A stretch of DNA of 64,000 bases from Guillardia theta CCMP2712 (Eukaryota; Cryptophyceae; Pyrenomonadales; Geminigeraceae): assembly GCF_000315625.1 (NCBI RefSeq), contig NW_005434560.1, forward strand, positions 103,026-167,025, written 5' to 3'. The position numbers and the translations under genes are program-made. Below are positions 26,758-35,532 of this stretch, piece after piece. The stretch's first letter is position 1; each line of letters starts with the position of its first letter. The notes under the pieces are model-generated. The model was not told the DNA's origin. It saw nothing but the letters and a program-made list of their open reading frames with translations, and searched no databases.

Positions 26758-27958
26758 TTATACACAGGACTTGACACACTCCTTGACTGTCTCCATCGCC
26801 CGGAACGCATACTGTTCGCACTCGAGCGTCCAATGCAGGCGGCTCTTGAAGGACACACGGACGCACAGGATGCCCCTCCGCGTCAGGGTGCAGTTGAATG
26901 TACTGCAGTTGTCGACCCACTTGCGCGGGAGGTCGGGGAACATGCCGGGCATGTCCTGCACGCTGAAGATGATGACGTTGTAGTGCTGCTCGGTGCGGCA
27001 CATGAACCGGACGCAGTCGGGCCATCGCATGTTGAACAGGCGCTGCAGCATGCCCATCTCCGAAGTGTCCACATACCGGCCGACGTGGCAGTTGGCCCCG
27101 ATCATGTTGACGGTGATGACGGGCTCCGAGCACAGCTCCTCCACCAGCGAAGACTGCAGCGTCGCAACGACATCCCGGGTGCTCCTGAACCCCCTGAAGA
27201 GCACGCTGGGCATCCCATCCTGATGCTGCAGGTTGCCGCTCAGGTGGTAGAGGTTGGACATGCGCCCGAAGCAGTTGACGTACACATCCAGGCACGCCCT
27301 GTACTCCGGCTTGAAGACGTCCTTCGTCTTGATGTTCGTGCTGCAGGAAACACCCCGAAGGTCCATCTTCCCACTCATGTTGTGGACGCGGAAGGATGAC
27401 TCCTCCTGGTGGAAGTACTGGCTCGTCATGAGATCGTAGAAAGGGCCCCAGGCGACCAGGGCCTGCGGAACATCCCCGTTGCTGAACCCACCGGTCATAT
27501 CGATGTCCAGGCCCACCGTGTAGCCATCCTTACCCTCGGAGCCCTGCACCGTCGCCTGCAACTGCAGGCCGCCCACCTCCACGCGGAAGGCCGTCGCGTC
27601 ACCCCTGGCCCACACCCTCCTGTAGATCCTCATCGTCCCCCCCATGTTGAAGACGAGGACGTATTGCGCGTTCTTGCCCTGCGCATCCACCTTCCGCTCA
27701 CTGTGGCTGGTCTTCAGGCGCTTCCGAAAACATGACCTCGCGGACAACCTTGTCATATCGGAGGCAAGATCCAAGGAAGCACCGAGACGCACAGTTCCAC
27801 CTCGCATCCTCCACCGTCACAAGGGCACCGGTCGGGTTGAAGAGGGAGAAGTGGACCGGCTCGGAAACCAGCACCTCCACCACGCTCAGCTCACCGCGTG
27901 GCGCCAGGACGATGCGATGCAGCCCCACCCAGCGGAGGATCTGCCCCTGCAATTCCAT
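26758..27958 (-). CDS. Candidate sliding-clamp-like (PCNA/Rad9-type) protein in two frames
   Basis: An upstream minus-strand frame starts at ATG 27958 and closes at 27698; a second frame is open from 27807 to 26758. Together they look like one ~385-residue protein: strand-rich, with 'SLFNPTGALVTVEDAR' then 'NAQYVLVFNMGGTM', spaced like the first domain of PCNA/Rad9/Hus1 clamps. The frames are joined either by a GT-AG mini-intron (27737-27782, 46 bases, phase 2, branch-like ATGAC 14 bases before the AG) or by a one-base slip at the TTTT run near 27728. Clamp assignment is an inference from pattern only. Confidence 0.55.
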
Positions 27959-28107
27959 AGGGGCGCAACGCGCGTTACCCCTCCCTGCACGCCGCCCCTC
28001 CCAGCACCCCTCCCCTACTTTTTTTTTACCAAACCAAACCCGACCAAAAAAAAAAGCGCGGGAAAGCGGGCCCGTGAAGGGTTCCTTGGCGCCCAACCCA
28101 TGGGGGG

Positions 28108-28461
28108 ATGCGGTCTTTTGTGATCTTCCTTTGCATGTGCCTTCTGTGTGCTCCATCCAGAAGCTGCCACGTCCTGGTCAAGGGCATATCGACGGTCCTG
28201 CGCGAGAACATCGTCTACAGCAAGCGTGAAATGCGCCAGTGTCTGAACCATATCATCCACTGCCCGCACTGGCACCGCAACTGCAAGGAGAACGCACACC
28301 ACCAGAGGGTGCTGCTGCAGCCAGAGAGCATCGACTTCCTCGTGAAATCGGGATTGTATGCAGAGCTCATGGAGCTGGGTATCCGGGGAGGGCATCCTTC
28401 CCCGAATTGTGACAAGCCCCTTTCACACTGCAGGCCTCCCCAGGGCCCGTCCCCCGCCTAG
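28108..28461 (+). CDS. Secreted small Cys/His-rich protein, 117 aa
   Basis: The N-terminus 'MRSFVIFLCMCLLCAPSRS' is a clear signal peptide. The mature part has spaced Cys and His residues and a Pro-rich tail. The 3' end overlaps the convergent gene ending at 28423 by 39 bases. Function unknown; a lumenal or virion-surface component is possible. Confidence 0.65.
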   Translation: MRSFVIFLCMCLLCAPSRSCHVLVKGISTVLRENIVYSKREMRQCLNHIIHCPHWHRNCKENAHHQRVLLQPESIDFLVKSGLYAELMELGIRGGHPSPNCDKPLSHCRPPQGPSPA

Positions 28462-29073
28462 GGTCCAGGCGGGCATCGCCAGGCGGTTGGCGTGGAGGTT
28501 CTGACCTATGTGTAACGACGCGTTCGTGGTCTTCTTGTCTTCCGCCTTCACGTCGGTCTTGGGAGAATGGCTGGGAGAATGATTGCCCAGAAGGAATACC
28601 ATCAGCACCCCAGACACCGATATCACCAGCAGGACCTGGAACACGACGAGCTCCACCTCCCGCATGTTCTGCCGCGTCACGAACCTCCTGCTCACCGGGT
28701 CGTACACCACCTGCACGTCGTTGTAGAAGTCGGCGTCGTGCAGCGTCTGCGAGTGGAAGTTCCCCATGACTGCCAGGAGTACCAGCCTCACCAACTCCCC
28801 GTCATGGAAGAGACTCGCGTTGCGGATGTCCTCCAAACTGCCCAACGAGGAGAAGTTCCCGGAAATCGACAGCAGCTCCCCGTACACCGCGGAGAGCACC
28901 ACCGGGTCGACGGAGCTCTGCACCGTGCTCCCGTCCCGCACCACGAAGATCCTCTGCACCTCCGACACCACCACGGGGGACAGAGTGCCGAAGAAGAACG
29001 ACGGGGTTGCCTGCGATGCAGCACCGGAGTCGACAGAGAGGCAGAGCAAAAGCAGAATAAAGAAACCTTGCAT
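28423..29073 (-). CDS. Type I membrane protein, 216 aa
   Basis: A signal peptide (MQGFFILLLLCLSVDSGA) is followed by a ~150-residue ectodomain and a single membrane helix near 'VVFQVLLVISVSGVLMVFLLG', then a ~45-residue cytosolic tail. An in-frame ATG at 29103 would start only ~25 bases from the TATA at 29128-29137, so 29073 is preferred. It is probably an envelope protein; no family recognised. Confidence 0.7.
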   Translation of the reverse strand: MQGFFILLLLCLSVDSGAASQATPSFFFGTLSPVVVSEVQRIFVVRDGSTVQSSVDPVVLSAVYGELLSISGNFSSLGSLEDIRNASLFHDGELVRLVLLAVMGNFHSQTLHDADFYNDVQVVYDPVSRRFVTRQNMREVELVVFQVLLVISVSGVLMVFLLGNHSPSHSPKTDVKAEDKKTTNASLHIGQNLHANRLAMPAWTLGGGRALGRPAV

Positions 29074-29127
29074 CCACACCAAACAAAATACATCAAGTTG
29101 CATCCTATTTGGCTTAAATGCGGGCTG

Positions 29128-29137
29128 CCATATAAGA
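29128..29137. promoter_or_regulatory. Shared TATA element
   Basis: CCATATAAGA, nearly palindromic, lies between the divergent genes starting at 29073 (minus) and 29166 (plus) and suits both. Confidence 0.45.
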
Positions 29138-29165
29138 TGTTATTATGGGCGTGAGGTAAAGGAAG

Positions 29166-29408
29166 ATGGACCCACCTACTGCAGAACCAGTCTATCCACC
29201 CCAACAACTAATGATTCACAACCATCACATTTACCATCACACGGTTGACCAGTCTCATGAAAACAGCAATGTTCTCCTTCAATCCATCTTATGTTGTCTC
29301 TTCTTTGGCTGTCCATGGAATTTGCTCCTTTGCCAAGCGGAACCCACCAGGAGACGTACAATCTCGGTGCATCAAACTCACTATAATCAATACCCGCACA
29401 ATCAATAA
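29166..29408 (+). CDS. Small membrane-associated Cys-rich protein, 80 aa
   Basis: A Pro/Tyr/Gln-rich N-terminus (PPTAEPVYPPQQ) is followed by a short hydrophobic Cys-rich segment (LLQSILCCLFFGCPWNLLLC), the layout of small tail-anchored or palmitoylated proteins. The PPxY-like N-terminus could bind WW domains, which is an inference. A TATATAAG-type box lies ~30 bases upstream. The next ORF (29490) lacks an ATG and starts after a good splice acceptor, so this gene may continue into it. Confidence 0.6.
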   Translation: MDPPTAEPVYPPQQLMIHNHHIYHHTVDQSHENSNVLLQSILCCLFFGCPWNLLLCQAEPTRRRTISVHQTHYNQYPHNQ

Positions 29409-29489
29409 AAAAAGAGTATATCCACCTACATCGTTGTCCCATTCCTTGCCCACCCCATCCCTCACCCTCCCTCCAACACGTCTTCGCAG

Positions 29490-29744
29490 CCTAGGCCAGA
29501 GAGGCGGGGCCCAGTGAACCCCATCCTGCGCCACCTGCTCACCGAAGCCTCCGGGATCAAGAGCGCCAGGGTCGAGGAGCACGTCAGGCTCGTCCAGGAG
29601 CGCAAGCGACAGGAACTCCGCGACTACGTCATCGTCTGCATCCAGAGGCTCGACCCCCAGAGGCCCTCCCTCCTCCCGCCTCCCGACCACCACTCCAACG
29701 TGCACGCCATCATGGAGGAGACGCTCCGGAGGTGGAAGGATTAA
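29490..29744 (+). CDS. ORF without ATG start, possible 3' exon, ~84 aa
   Basis: An open, GC-rich, Arg/Glu-rich helical frame. The only start in the track is a GTG at 29514, but the frame is open from a polypyrimidine-CAG (29470-29489) that looks like a 3' splice site, with a CTCAC branch-like site upstream. A donor in the 29166 gene (for example GTGCAT at 29367, in phase) would make a two-exon gene. Both readings are uncertain. Confidence 0.45.
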   Translation, partial: PRPERRGPVNPILRHLLTEASGIKSARVEEHVRLVQERKRQELRDYVIVCIQRLDPQRPSLLPPPDHHSNVHAIMEETLRRWKD

Positions 29745-29775
29745 TAGAGAATAAGACAAGAAGACACCACAGGAA

Positions 29776-30273
29776 ATGCTCGCCTTCGACATCGAGACCA
29801 TGGGCCTCAGCATGCACCACCACGAAATCACTGTCGCCGCCGTCTACGACCCAACCAAGGGCATCCGCCACTGCTACAACTTCTACAGGCACCGCCACGA
29901 CCGCACCAGGTGGCAGCGCGAGGTGGACGATTTCCTACGCACCCTCGACGAGGCCCGCACCCTCTGCACCTTCAACGGCATCCGTTTCGACATCCCCTTC
30001 ATCCAGACACAGTTCAAGGTCGACCCGGAGAGGGTGGGCCGCTGGGTGCTCAAGACCGTCGACCTCTTCCACCGCTGGAAGCTCCTCCGCGACCACACCT
30101 TCTCCCTCGACAAGCTCCTCATCGCCAACGGCCTCCCCGTCAAGACGTCCAAGGGCTGCTTCGCCATCGATATGGCCAGGCAGCAGCGCTGGGACGAGCT
30201 CGAGGACTACTGCATGAACGACACCGTCCTCACCCACCTCGTCTCGTCCAAGGAGAGGCTCGTCATACCCTGA
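29776..30273 (+). CDS. DEDD-type 3'-5' exonuclease, 165 aa
   Basis: An RNase-H-fold exonuclease of the DnaQ/PolB-exonuclease type. ExoI is 'AFDIET' (Asp, Glu), ExoII is 'NGIRFDIPF' (Asp), and ExoIII is 'EDYCMNDTVLT' (Tyr and Asp), so the four acidic metal ligands are present. It is a single domain, shorter than polymerase-linked versions, and would trim 3' ends of DNA or RNA. Possible roles are repair, recombination or RNA degradation; the context does not decide. Confidence 0.8.
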   Translation: MLAFDIETMGLSMHHHEITVAAVYDPTKGIRHCYNFYRHRHDRTRWQREVDDFLRTLDEARTLCTFNGIRFDIPFIQTQFKVDPERVGRWVLKTVDLFHRWKLLRDHTFSLDKLLIANGLPVKTSKGCFAIDMARQQRWDELEDYCMNDTVLTHLVSSKERLVIP

Positions 30274-30315
30274 AGTTATTAAAATTCGAACTTTATTCTC
30301 GTGTACGTACAAGCT

Positions 30316-31566
30316 CTACTTGGAGTACTTCTTGGAAAGCATAACCTTGTGCTGATAGTCGAACTCAGAGATCCAGTAATTGAACATCACCCGCTCAATT
30401 GCCTCTCCGGTGTTGTTCTTCTTGAACTCCTCTGTGTACACCTCCGACCCGTCGGCCCTGCGCTTGATCCCCGGATTGGACGGTTGCCAGCCAAGAGCCC
30501 TGAAGTCCACAAAATGTTGGTCCTTCTCGCTGAGCAGGACAAGCGACTCTAGCTTCTTGATCCTCTTATCCTGCAACTTCGAATCATCGGGAGTTGGGGT
30601 AGGAGCACGAATGATGTCGAGGAAATTTTGCATAACAAGACCATGAAACTTCATAGGCTTCAGCATATCTCTCCAAAGCATCTTGAAGGTCTTGTGTACA
30701 AACTTGTCATCGAGCGACACATTGCACAGGATACGGAAGAAATGGCACCACGTCTTTGCCTCGTTCGTGCTCTTGTAGAGAGCTTTCAGCCCTTTGTCCT
30801 CATGGGTCAGCTCTTTGTTCTTCATCCTGACGACAGATGCCAGGAACATGGAAACACCAACCTTGACGTAGCAATTCTCGTAGCAGGGAACATCTGGCTT
30901 CTCCTCGTTCGATCGAAGGATGTCCAACATACCCAGGATAACATCCCTGGCAAGCTTATTGCGCAGCTCCTTGCACTTCGCGACCTGCTCATCCGGCGGG
31001 GCATCGTTGACCTTGGAGACATATATCCAGGCTATCTCGGTCATCTCATTCAGATTCTTATACTTGGCCACGGTCACTTTGTTCACAGCGTCATCGTCGG
31101 TAGGATCAACATTCGTATTGTCACGGATTGAGATCATGTACTTGCGGTATGAAAGCTTGCAATCCGTCTTGATCTGCTCAAACTTTTCCCAGCACATCTT
31201 CCCAAGCTTGTCAAAGTCGATGTCATACTCTGGTTCATATTCCACGTCCTGCCATTGCTGGAATATCGGCGACTGACCCTGCTGACCCTCTGCGGAGTAA
31301 CCGTCCTCTGGAGTTGGTGTCTCTTCATCTTCTTCCAACACTTGCGTCTCCTTATCGTCTTCCTCCTCCAGAATCTGCGTCTCGTTATCCAAATCCTCCA
31401 TCTTCTCACTGACGGGAGAAGGACTTGGAGTCGGGGTCGGTGGTATGATGTAGCACTGCTTCTTCATTTCATAGGGTATCTTATCGACGTAATCCCTAGG
31501 ATCAAATCTCTGAAGCTCGATCTTGTAATCGTACAACGAAAGGTCTAGCAAGATATTGATAAACAT
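30316..31566 (-). CDS. Tegument-like helical protein, 416 aa
   Basis: A soluble protein with an acidic, Pro/Thr/Glu-rich linker (residues ~40-100) and a helical Lys-rich body, ending Lys-rich. The start at 31566 is set by a TTTAAATACAC element (31598-31608) at the usual 32-base spacing; 14 upstream in-frame codons lie inside the promoter. No recognised domain. The charge pattern suits a tegument or nuclear protein. Confidence 0.7.
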   Translation of the reverse strand: MFINILLDLSLYDYKIELQRFDPRDYVDKIPYEMKKQCYIIPPTPTPSPSPVSEKMEDLDNETQILEEEDDKETQVLEEDEETPTPEDGYSAEGQQGQSPIFQQWQDVEYEPEYDIDFDKLGKMCWEKFEQIKTDCKLSYRKYMISIRDNTNVDPTDDDAVNKVTVAKYKNLNEMTEIAWIYVSKVNDAPPDEQVAKCKELRNKLARDVILGMLDILRSNEEKPDVPCYENCYVKVGVSMFLASVVRMKNKELTHEDKGLKALYKSTNEAKTWCHFFRILCNVSLDDKFVHKTFKMLWRDMLKPMKFHGLVMQNFLDIIRAPTPTPDDSKLQDKRIKKLESLVLLSEKDQHFVDFRALGWQPSNPGIKRRADGSEVYTEEFKKNNTGEAIERVMFNYWISEFDYQHKVMLSKKYSK

Positions 31567-31597
31567 TTCGATGCGTGACCCGACCGCTATACCAGGC

Positions 31598-31608
31598 TTT
31601 AAATACAC
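31598..31608 (-). promoter_or_regulatory. GTGTATTTAAA promoter element
   Basis: Full match, 32 bases before the ATG at 31566. Confidence 0.6.
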
Positions 31609-31659
31609 TCTCTGTCTATTTAAAAAAAAAACAGAAAAAAACCAACAGAAAAAAAAATA

Positions 31660-31917
31660 ATGCCCACCCTCCCGGACACCCTCCGCGCAGCCACCCTCCT
31701 GGCCTCCTTCGGCCTCTTCGTCGTGCTCCCGCTCTACACCCCGCTGGGGATCGCCCCCGCCATCGCCGGGGCCCTGCGCAACCAGGTGGGTCTCGACGCC
31801 TCCCAGTCCGGCCTCTACCGCAACGTCTACATCTCCACCGCGGGCCTCTTCGTCCTCTCCCTCTACGTCACCGGGTGCAAGTTCATAAACCCTTCATTGG
31901 AAACAAAAGATAATTAG
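31660..31917 (+). CDS. Small two-helix membrane protein, 85 aa
   Basis: It has two hydrophobic segments and a short polar tail. Its stop overlaps the stop of the convergent polytopic gene at 31914. Function unknown. Confidence 0.6.
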   Translation: MPTLPDTLRAATLLASFGLFVVLPLYTPLGIAPAIAGALRNQVGLDASQSGLYRNVYISTAGLFVLSLYVTGCKFINPSLETKDN

Positions 31918-33620
31918 ATAGCAAAGGTCAGCGAGCTCGACATCCCGCTGTACACGTCCGCGAACGTCGTCGCGTGGATAGGAACAGGGTTGAGATAAGC
32001 AGGGAAATTCAGGTTGTGATTCGCTGCGTTTCCACAGAAGAATTTCTGCGGCTGGTTAAAGGTGCAGTGCGTCTTGTTCAGGCCCAGCAACACGTCGATG
32101 AACACGACGAGGGAGCCTGCGATGATCGCGAAGGCGAAGATTATGGCGTTGAAGTACACGACCCACCTGTAATTGGTGGTCGTGAAGTAATTACAGAGAA
32201 GGATGGATGCCACGAATGGAAAGTTCAACAAATAAGCGAACCATGTCAAAAACTTCGTGGACTCCGCGGGGTTGAGCAGAATGATGTCGTAGACAATCTG
32301 GTTGATCCACAGCAACAGAAACACGGCAAACACCAAGATCGTATCCATGCTGTAATTGATGGTGAGATTAGGTAGGTCTGGATCTTCCTGCATTAAACCA
32401 GGATTTTCATCTGATTCCTTTCCATCATCCACCAGGATCGCCCTGGGATTGCCATCCTGATAGGCATCCGGTGCAGTCAAACCAAACTGTGTCCGCATGA
32501 ATCCAAACCTCGCGTTCTGTTTTGCGGCCATGTCCATCTCCTTCTGCACCTTGTTGTGCGTACGGATGGGATTAATCCTGCGGTAGTTCAGGAGCATCAG
32601 CCCCATGATGAGCAGCACCGATCGCACAAAGGCCGCCTGGAACGACCACTCCACGGCGTTGTTCACTGCGATGGCGTAGAGACTCAGGATCAAGGTGGGA
32701 AAGAGGAAGATTTGCGAGCTCAGGATCACGTTGATCACTCTGTAGTTCTCGTATGATTCATTGCTTTGCATATTCTTCCCAGGTGGAAGAAAACTATTTG
32801 TCATCCGGATGCATGCAATAAGATTGATACCTTCGAACATGGCAACGTCCCCCTTCACTTGGTCCTTGCTGCATCTCCTCATAGTAATAATCTGCTGCAC
32901 AATCGTGGCAGCGATGAGCACCAGCGCAAAGATGACGTTGTTGCGGGGGATGACCGCGTTGTCGACCTGGAAGATCGCGGAGAAGAGCACCACAATGAGG
33001 ATTAAAATGTGCCAGAAGGAATAGATCCAGATCTTGAACATTCCAAAGTATTGCAACAACCAGAAAATCTTGTTTGCCTCAGTGTAACCCGAACAGTCCC
33101 AGAGGAGCAACAGCCAGCTCGCGTACATGAAGAGCACCACCATGACCATGAAGAAGGGATTCCAGGCCGCGGAGAAGGTGATGCTCACGGGGTTGTTGCG
33201 GTACAGCGCCACCTGCTTCGAGCGCTCGATGTTGCACAACCTGTGTTGCCTTTCACGTTCAGTCATAGAGAGACCAGCAGCGTATCCCGCATCCTGGCAC
33301 AGGTAGTAGGTGTAGTTCCTGCGGTCCGCGAAGGTGGGTTCGTCGAAGCTCAGAGGCAGGGGAGCCATCGGCATGTACGACATCCCGCCCGGGGTGGTGG
33401 TCTGCAGCACCGAAGTCTCCCCGAAGAGGGTCACGTGCTGGCTGCCGATGGCACGGCCGTACACATTGCTGTACAGCGACTTGAAGATGGGGAAGCTGAT
33501 CTTGCCCTCATTCTCACCGTAGACTTGGATGTGCCGAATGTAAGCACCGAAGAACAGTATGGAACAACAGAACGCCAGCAAGAATAGAGACATGAACAAG
33601 CCGCGCTCGGTCTGGGCCAT
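31914..33620 (-). CDS. Polytopic membrane protein, 568 aa
   Basis: It begins with a signal-anchor (MSLFLLAFCCSILFF), has an extracellular-type loop with N-glycosylation sites, then about ten hydrophobic segments across the rest, with a soluble loop near nt 32400-32600. The start at 33620 was chosen because a CATATAAATGG TATA box lies at 33659-33669 ahead of it. No transporter family could be named. It may be an envelope or membrane-remodelling protein. Confidence 0.7.
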   Translation of the reverse strand: MAQTERGLFMSLFLLAFCCSILFFGAYIRHIQVYGENEGKISFPIFKSLYSNVYGRAIGSQHVTLFGETSVLQTTTPGGMSYMPMAPLPLSFDEPTFADRRNYTYYLCQDAGYAAGLSMTERERQHRLCNIERSKQVALYRNNPVSITFSAAWNPFFMVMVVLFMYASWLLLLWDCSGYTEANKIFWLLQYFGMFKIWIYSFWHILILIVVLFSAIFQVDNAVIPRNNVIFALVLIAATIVQQIITMRRCSKDQVKGDVAMFEGINLIACIRMTNSFLPPGKNMQSNESYENYRVINVILSSQIFLFPTLILSLYAIAVNNAVEWSFQAAFVRSVLLIMGLMLLNYRRINPIRTHNKVQKEMDMAAKQNARFGFMRTQFGLTAPDAYQDGNPRAILVDDGKESDENPGLMQEDPDLPNLTINYSMDTILVFAVFLLLWINQIVYDIILLNPAESTKFLTWFAYLLNFPFVASILLCNYFTTTNYRWVVYFNAIIFAFAIIAGSLVVFIDVLLGLNKTHCTFNQPQKFFCGNAANHNLNFPAYLNPVPIHATTFADVYSGMSSSLTFAI

Positions 33621-33703
33621 GATGCACCGGCTGCCCTTTCCTACACATGCCCTGCCCTCGCCATTTATATGGTGGAGCGCCCGAAAAATTTCCACGGTGC
33701 TAG

Positions 33704-34126
33704 CTACGTAGCCTTACCCGCACAGCGCAGGAGGTCAACATTCAGGAGGTCCAGGTCCAGAAGCCCCGCGCCCATCCCCCCGAATCCACCCGTGCAAATG
33801 CCCGGCACCAGCAAACGGGACGCCACCGCCACGCTCGAGGTGACGATGAAGAGCACCACAAAGAAGGCCAGCAGGAGGCTGTCCCGCTCCGGCACGGAGA
33901 ACACCACCGAGAAGCTCGTCGACGAGTGCGGGTTGTGGGTGCAGATCACGTCCACGTCGGGGAAGCGGTCCTTCACCCGGTCGTGCATCTCCCCGTTCCA
34001 CTCCTCGTAGTCCGTCAGCATGCAGGTCGTCCCGCTCACCACCATGCATCTCCCCCCGTGCGCCTCCGTGTTGCACACCTCCCTGACGTGGGTGCAGATG
34101 CGGTCGATCTTGCGCGCCCCCTCCAT
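33704..34126 (-). CDS. Single-pass membrane protein, 140 aa
   Basis: A basic N-terminus, a short Cys-containing ectodomain and one membrane helix at 'LLLAFFVVLFIVTSSVAVA', then a Gly/Leu-rich tail. The TATA element at 34129-34138 is shared in position with the divergent gene at 34173 but is very close to this ATG, so the start may be further inside. Function unknown. Confidence 0.55.
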   Translation of the reverse strand: MEGARKIDRICTHVREVCNTEAHGGRCMVVSGTTCMLTDYEEWNGEMHDRVKDRFPDVDVICTHNPHSSTSFSVVFSVPERDSLLLAFFVVLFIVTSSVAVASRLLVPGICTGGFGGMGAGLLDLDLLNVDLLRCAGKAT

Positions 34127-34128
34127 GT

Positions 34129-34138
34129 TTTCTATAAA
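34129..34138 (+). promoter_or_regulatory. TATA box
   Basis: TTCTATAAAA lies about 35 bases before the plus-strand ATG at 34173. Confidence 0.5.
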
Positions 34139-34172
34139 ACCCTTCTAGCTCGACAACGGGGAGGGAAGAAAT

Positions 34173-35519
34173 ATGGGCAACTACAACTCCAGCCATGACC
34201 ACATCAACGACAACCCAGACAACCCCATCCAGGACACTGCGGGGTGGAGAAACTCCGCGGGTGCCGTGGCTGCAACCACCGCAATAGAAAATGCAAACCA
34301 CATCGCCATGGACCGCAACCTCCGCCAGCACGCGATCCGCCAGGCGGTGTATAGGGCCTTATACAAGGTGAGGTTCGAGCAGGTCACCCCACAGGAGGCT
34401 TTCTGGATCTACAAGTGGGTGAAGGCCCTGAACCTGGAATTGCAAGTCACGGAAGGCATCGCGGGCGCTTCCACTCTCTTGAGCTTATCGATCGTCATGA
34501 AACCCAACTTCGACGCCCTCTCGCGGCGCAACGAGGCGCTCAGCGTCGACTTCTGGAAGCAGTTCATCCAAACGGCCGTGAGGGATGCCAATATGATCCC
34601 GGAAAACTTCTTTCGAAATGCAAACACCATGGAGGAAAATGCAATGAACAACCTCCGGAGCTTCAAGCGGCTTATCAACATCCTCGAGCAGAACATCCAC
34701 ACCCTCACCCCCGTGGCGTGGAACTCGCTCTCCGACGCCCTGCAGATCACCCGGCAGGTGTTCGTCGAGCGCGGGGTGGACCTTAACGATTTCATCACGC
34801 GCAACGAGGACCAATCGACGGCAACCCCGAAATTCACCGAGAGAGAGCTGCTCACCTTCCTCTCCCGCCACCCAATCCTCCGCGAGAGCCTCTCCAAGGC
34901 CGCGGGCTCCATCCTCCAGTCCACCCTCAACCTCCGTGACGGGGCCTACTCCGGCATTCGCAAGCTCAACGCCAACGACGCTAGGATGATCGGCTACATC
35001 CTCTACCTCAAGAGCGAGGTCCGGAAGCTTGCAGACGAGATCAAGAACGTACTGACCGATGCACTCCTGAACCCGCACAAGTACGTCGAGTATTTCCTCG
35101 ATGTCACCGATGCCGTGAGGGCGGACGCGTTCGACGAGTTCCTCGTATCGGACAGCAGGGCGGCGACCCGTAGAAGAGAAGCAGATAGGCCTGTCGCAGG
35201 AAGACGAGGAGGAGGAGGGGGCGGGGGAGGAGGAGGTGGTGGGGGAGGAGGAGGTGGTGGGGGAGGAGGAGGTGGTGGGGGAGGAGGAGGAGGCGGAGGA
35301 GGCGGAGGAGGAGGAGGAGGACGACGAGATGCTGCAGACGCAGCTCGAGTTGTGGGAAGAAGAGAGGCAGAGGCTAGTTCTATGCCACTGACATCCAACC
35401 TCGATGGCGCACAGGACGACCCACCCCAGCGCGTCCCCACCACCGGGGGCTCGAACCCCCGCAAGTACATACGGATCAACGGGGAGATGGTTGCACTCGA
35501 TTCATTCAGGCAAGAATAA
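34173..35519 (+). CDS. Probable N-myristoylated protein with poly-Gly tract, 448 aa
   Basis: It starts MGNYNSSH, which matches the N-myristoylation pattern (Gly2, Ser6), so it is likely membrane-associated on the cytosolic face. Residues ~1-330 form a helical domain. A tract of almost only Gly (about 45 residues, nt 35208-35330) follows, with basic flanks (AGRRGG ... RRDAAD), then a 60-residue C-tail. It could link capsid or matrix to envelope, by analogy with myristoylated matrix or tegument proteins; that is inference. Confidence 0.7.
   Translation: MGNYNSSHDHINDNPDNPIQDTAGWRNSAGAVAATTAIENANHIAMDRNLRQHAIRQAVYRALYKVRFEQVTPQEAFWIYKWVKALNLELQVTEGIAGASTLLSLSIVMKPNFDALSRRNEALSVDFWKQFIQTAVRDANMIPENFFRNANTMEENAMNNLRSFKRLINILEQNIHTLTPVAWNSLSDALQITRQVFVERGVDLNDFITRNEDQSTATPKFTERELLTFLSRHPILRESLSKAAGSILQSTLNLRDGAYSGIRKLNANDARMIGYILYLKSEVRKLADEIKNVLTDALLNPHKYVEYFLDVTDAVRADAFDEFLVSDSRAATRRREADRPVAGRRGGGGGGGGGGGGGGGGGGGGGGGGGGGGGGGGGGGGGGRRDAADAARVVGRREAEASSMPLTSNLDGAQDDPPQRVPTTGGSNPRKYIRINGEMVALDSFRQE
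35208..35330 (+). repeat. Purine-rich GGN tandem repeat (poly-Gly)
   Basis: Units of GGAGGAGGTGGTGGG and variants encode Gly on the plus strand. The minus strand reads poly-Pro, but only the plus-strand gene has a promoter and body. Confidence 0.8.
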
Positions 35520-35532
35520 AGAGTAGTATCAG

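Noticed and set aside
35003-35479. Minus-strand poly-Pro protein
   Set aside because: It is the reverse of the poly-Gly tract; no promoter.
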